64,000 nucleotides of DNA from assembly GCF_004340945.1 (NCBI RefSeq), contig NZ_SLYD01000002.1, forward strand, positions 496,001 through 560,000, in the 5' to 3' direction. Source of the DNA: Sphingomonas sp. PP-F2F-A104-K0414 (GTDB taxonomy: Bacteria > Pseudomonadota > Alphaproteobacteria > Sphingomonadales > Sphingomonadaceae). Under the pieces are notes generated by a model. That model saw nothing but the letters and a program-made list of their open reading frames with translations. It was not told the origin of the DNA and made no database searches. Position numbers and translations under genes: made by a program. Below, piece by piece: positions 61,851 through 64,000 of the stretch. How positions within the stretch are numbered: position 1 is the stretch's first letter; each line of letters opens with the position of its first letter.

Positions 61851-62351
61851 ATGTCCGAAGATACCACCGACCTGAGTGCCGTCGAACTTGCGACAGAGCT
61901 GACCATTGCTTGGCTTGGTAATCCCAATACGCGAAGCTCGGCCGATGACGTTCCTGCCTTTCTGGGCAGAATGCACGATACGGTCGCAGCGCTGTTGGGC
62001 GCTACCACCGAAGCGCCTCCCGTCGAAGCAGCGGCTGAATATACGCCGGCCGTGTCGGCACGAAAGTCGCTGGCATCGAAGGATCACATCATCTCGATGA
62101 TCGACGGCAAGTCCTACAAGACCTTGCGCCGTCATCTCGCGACGCACGGCATGACGCCGGCCGAGTACCGCGAACGCTATGGCCTGAAGCCCGACTATCC
62201 GATGGTCGCCGAGAATTATTCGGAAAGCCGTCGTGCGATGGCGAAGAAGATCGGCCTGGGTCGCAAGCCGGGTGCGCGCAAGGCCGAAGCGGCGCCTGCC
62301 CCCGCCGCGACCGCGCGCAAGCGCAAGACGGATACCGTCGCCGCCGAATAA
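61851..62351 (+). CDS. MucR/Ros-family regulator without zinc cysteines
   Basis: A 166-residue DNA-binding protein. The MucR block is at residues 77-142: SKDHIISMIDGKSYKTLRRH, then LATHGMTPAEYRERYGLKPDYPMVAENYS and AMAKKIGLGRKPG. The C-terminus is Ala/Lys-rich. Classic Ros/MucR proteins bind zinc through two Cys and two His; here His95 and His99 are present but the protein has no cysteine at all. GGAG eight bases before the ATG at 61851 sets the start. The AT-rich region 61693-61850 before it fits MucR-type targets and autoregulation. Confidence 0.88.
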   Translation: MSEDTTDLSAVELATELTIAWLGNPNTRSSADDVPAFLGRMHDTVAALLGATTEAPPVEAAAEYTPAVSARKSLASKDHIISMIDGKSYKTLRRHLATHGMTPAEYRERYGLKPDYPMVAENYSESRRAMAKKIGLGRKPGARKAEAAPAPAATARKRKTDTVAAE

Positions 62352-62378
62352 GCGGCTGCACAGGGCGTAAAACGAAAA

Positions 62379-62414
62379 GGGGACCGGTGCGCCAAGCACC
62401 GGTCCCCTTTTTTT
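62379..62414. terminator. rho-independent terminator
   Basis: Perfect 12 bp stem GGGGACCGGTGC / GCACCGGTCCCC, 5-base loop, A-run before and seven Ts after. It separates the MucR-like gene from motB and can stop both. Confidence 0.95.
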
Positions 62415-62444
62415 GTCTGCGTCGATTTGTCGGGGGATACCGGC

Positions 62445-63347
62445 CTATTTGCCGAAGCGGCCCCGCCGGTAGAGCAACGTGATCGCGACGCGGCGGTTAC
62501 GCGGATCGGCCGCATCCTTCACGATCAGGGGCTCCCGGTCGGCGACGCCTTCGATCCGTTCGAAGCGTGCTTCCGGGGTTCCGCCCAACAGCAACCGGCG
62601 GCGGGTCGCCTCGGCACGCCCCGACGATAGCATCCAGTTGTTCATCGCGCGCGGATCGCCATACGGCACGCTGTCGGTATGGCCCCGGATCATGATCGGG
62701 TTCTGCATGCCCTTGATCGACGTGGCGATCATCCCGATCAGGTCGCCCGCCTGCGGATCGAGCGCGGTCGTACCGAGCGCGAACATCGAATAATCCGCAT
62801 CGTCGACCAGGTCGATCCGCATGCCGTCCTGCGTCGGAACGAAGCGGACGTGGCTCGCGAGCCGCGACAGCTTGGGCGACGCGGCGATCTGGCTCAGCAC
62901 GCGCTTGCGCATCGAATCGAAGTTCTTGCGATCTTCGCTGGCGAGCGCCTGTCGGTTCTTGATCGTACCCTGCTCGCCGGTACCGGTGGACGCGCCGCCC
63001 TTGCCTGCATCGGGCACCGCGATCTGCGGCATGCTCGTCTGCCCAGCCTTCGGACCGATCTTGTTCTTGTCGAGAATAGACTCCCCGCCGAACAGCCCAC
63101 CGCCACCGATCCCGAGCGAGCGTGTATCGAGCAGCGTCGGCGCGAAGTAATCGGCGATACCCTTGCGCTGTTTCTCGGTGGTCGCGCCAAGGATCCACAG
63201 CAGCAAAAAGAACGCCATCATCGCGGTCACGAAATCGGCATAGGCGACCTTCCAGGCGCCGCCGTGATGGCCGCCATGTCCCTCGATATAGATCTTCTTG
63301 ACGATGATCTTGGGCGGCTGAATGTTGCCATGGGGTGCGCGGGCCAT
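62445..63347 (-). CDS. motB: flagellar motor stator protein MotB
   Basis: A 300-residue stator subunit. A short cytoplasmic N-terminus rich in His/Gly precedes the single membrane helix with the proton-binding aspartate (WKVAYADFVTAMMAFFLLLW). The linker contains the plug region. The OmpA-like peptidoglycan-binding domain (about 165-290) has MIRGHTDSVPYGDPRAMNNW and LSSGRAEATRRRL. It is paired with motA, 12 bp upstream on the same strand. With MotA it forms the H+-driven stator that turns the flagellum. Confidence 0.96.
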   Translation of the reverse strand: MARAPHGNIQPPKIIVKKIYIEGHGGHHGGAWKVAYADFVTAMMAFFLLLWILGATTEKQRKGIADYFAPTLLDTRSLGIGGGGLFGGESILDKNKIGPKAGQTSMPQIAVPDAGKGGASTGTGEQGTIKNRQALASEDRKNFDSMRKRVLSQIAASPKLSRLASHVRFVPTQDGMRIDLVDDADYSMFALGTTALDPQAGDLIGMIATSIKGMQNPIMIRGHTDSVPYGDPRAMNNWMLSSGRAEATRRRLLLGGTPEARFERIEGVADREPLIVKDAADPRNRRVAITLLYRRGRFGK

Positions 63348-63359
63348 ATCGATCGCGCC

Positions 63360-64000
63360 TTACTTGCCGCGAAGCCCGTCGAAGACTTCGGCGAAGCCCG
63401 GCTGGTTCTTGTGCGCGATGCCCGAGCGCGCGGCCTCGATCACCAGCGGCTGCGGATGGCCGTGGAGCGAGGCGATGATGATCTGCTTGACCACGCCGTA
63501 GATCGCCGCGTCGGCATCGAGCACCTGGCGCAGCCGGTTGGCAAGCGGCGCGACCATGCCATAGGCGAGCAACACGCCCATGAACGTGCCGACCAGCGCC
63601 GAGCCGATCATCGAGCCGAGGATCGACGGCGGCTTGTCGATCGACCCCATCGTCTTCACCACGCCCAGCACCGCGGCGACGATGCCGAGTGCGGGCAGCG
63701 CGTCGGCGAGGCTGGTCAGCGTGCCGTGCGCACTTTCTTCCTCGTGATGATGCGTCTTGATCGACTGGTCCATCACCTCCTCGACCGCGTGCACGTCGAG
63801 CGTACCCGACGACACCACGACCAAGCGCAGCGTGTCGGCGATCAGGTTGATGAGCGCATGATCCTTTAACAACTTGGGATATTCGGCGAACACCGCGGAA
63901 GACTGCGGGTCCTCGACATGCGGCTCGAGCGCGATCGGCCCGTCCATCCGCAGCATCTTCATCAGCTTGCTGACGAGGAAGATGACGTCGAGGTAATCCT
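63360..64000 (-). CDS. motA: flagellar motor stator protein MotA, 5' partial
   Basis: Membrane subunit of the stator; the C-terminal portion, about 213 codons, is visible. The frame continues past the window end (DYLDVIFLVSKLMKMLRMDG), so the ATG at 63962 is internal and the first membrane helices lie outside. Seen are the cytoplasmic loop with many acidic and basic residues, then LADALPALGIVAAVLGVV (the functional proline) and SALVGTFMGVLLAYGMVAPL, and a cytoplasmic C-terminus. It forms a two-gene operon with motB. Confidence 0.94.
   Translation of the reverse strand, partial: DYLDVIFLVSKLMKMLRMDGPIALEPHVEDPQSSAVFAEYPKLLKDHALINLIADTLRLVVVSSGTLDVHAVEEVMDQSIKTHHHEEESAHGTLTSLADALPALGIVAAVLGVVKTMGSIDKPPSILGSMIGSALVGTFMGVLLAYGMVAPLANRLRQVLDADAAIYGVVKQIIIASLHGHPQPLVIEAARSGIAHKNQPGFAEVFDGLRGK

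Overview
The window is GC-rich chromosomal DNA of an alphaproteobacterium, most likely Sphingomonas or a close relative. This rests on the SciP-type DUF1153 gene beside mnmA, the serC-serA-hisZ-purA and fabI/aroC groups, a MucR-type regulator, Ku/LigD, PEP-CTERM (Prs) regulators, a NepR-like protein, GGAAC-N16-CGTT (EcfG-type) promoter sites, and many short palindromic repeats between genes. Genes are dense and mostly chromosomal housekeeping. I see no tRNA, rRNA, insertion sequence, prophage or CRISPR array. The first gene (pgm) and the last (motA) run off the window.

Layout. 1-2131: end of phosphoglucomutase and a CoA-ester lyase-like gene. 2270-6169 (minus): a small hydrophilic protein, then a complete Mla-type lipid transporter (permease with STAS, ATPase, MCE protein, auxiliary lipoprotein). 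6232-8630: HAD phosphatase, a relic of a DUF262/GmrS-type restriction gene, and a DUF445 membrane protein. 8718-14100: RND efflux permease plus adaptor, and a SIMPL protein. 14326-19504: GlsB/YeaQ stress protein, SciP, MnmA, a UvrB/UvrC-motif protein, PhzF, a cation diffusion facilitator and PdxH. 19613-23251: two-gene NHEJ system (Ku, LigD). 23656-27196: ATP-grasp/alpha-E fusion plus transglutaminase. 27334-31932: J-domain protein, YihY, FabI, a DUF4160/DUF2442 pair and AroC. 32525-38348 (minus): serC, serA, a DUF559 endonuclease, hisZ and purA, led by a two-hairpin 5' leader. 38559-42170: extensin-like lipoprotein, LOG protein, membrane cytochrome c, prephenate dehydratase. 42208-46523: PepSY protein with an OmpR/PhoQ-like two-component pair, and an ABC-F protein. 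46622-54624: EcfG-type small membrane protein, DUF815 ATPase, and the Prs cluster (TPR protein, NtrC-type regulator, histidine kinase, sugar transferase). 54782-59227: GDP-mannose pyrophosphorylase, NepR-like protein, DUF885 peptidase-like protein, sialidase-fold protein. 59273-64000: GH3 beta-glucosidase, MucR-like regulator, MotB and MotA.

The most striking non-coding content is a set of seven or more families of 70-155 bp inverted repeats. They sit between genes, supply ribosome binding sites to two genes, and in one case lie in frame inside ligD. Other items worth following are an orphan NepR-like gene with an EcfG-like promoter and an 11-G tract, a secreted small protein with a perfect EcfG-type promoter, the serC leader, the truncated DUF262 relic, and two possible defence or toxin-like insertions (DUF559, DUF4160/DUF2442) embedded with translational coupling in housekeeping operons.
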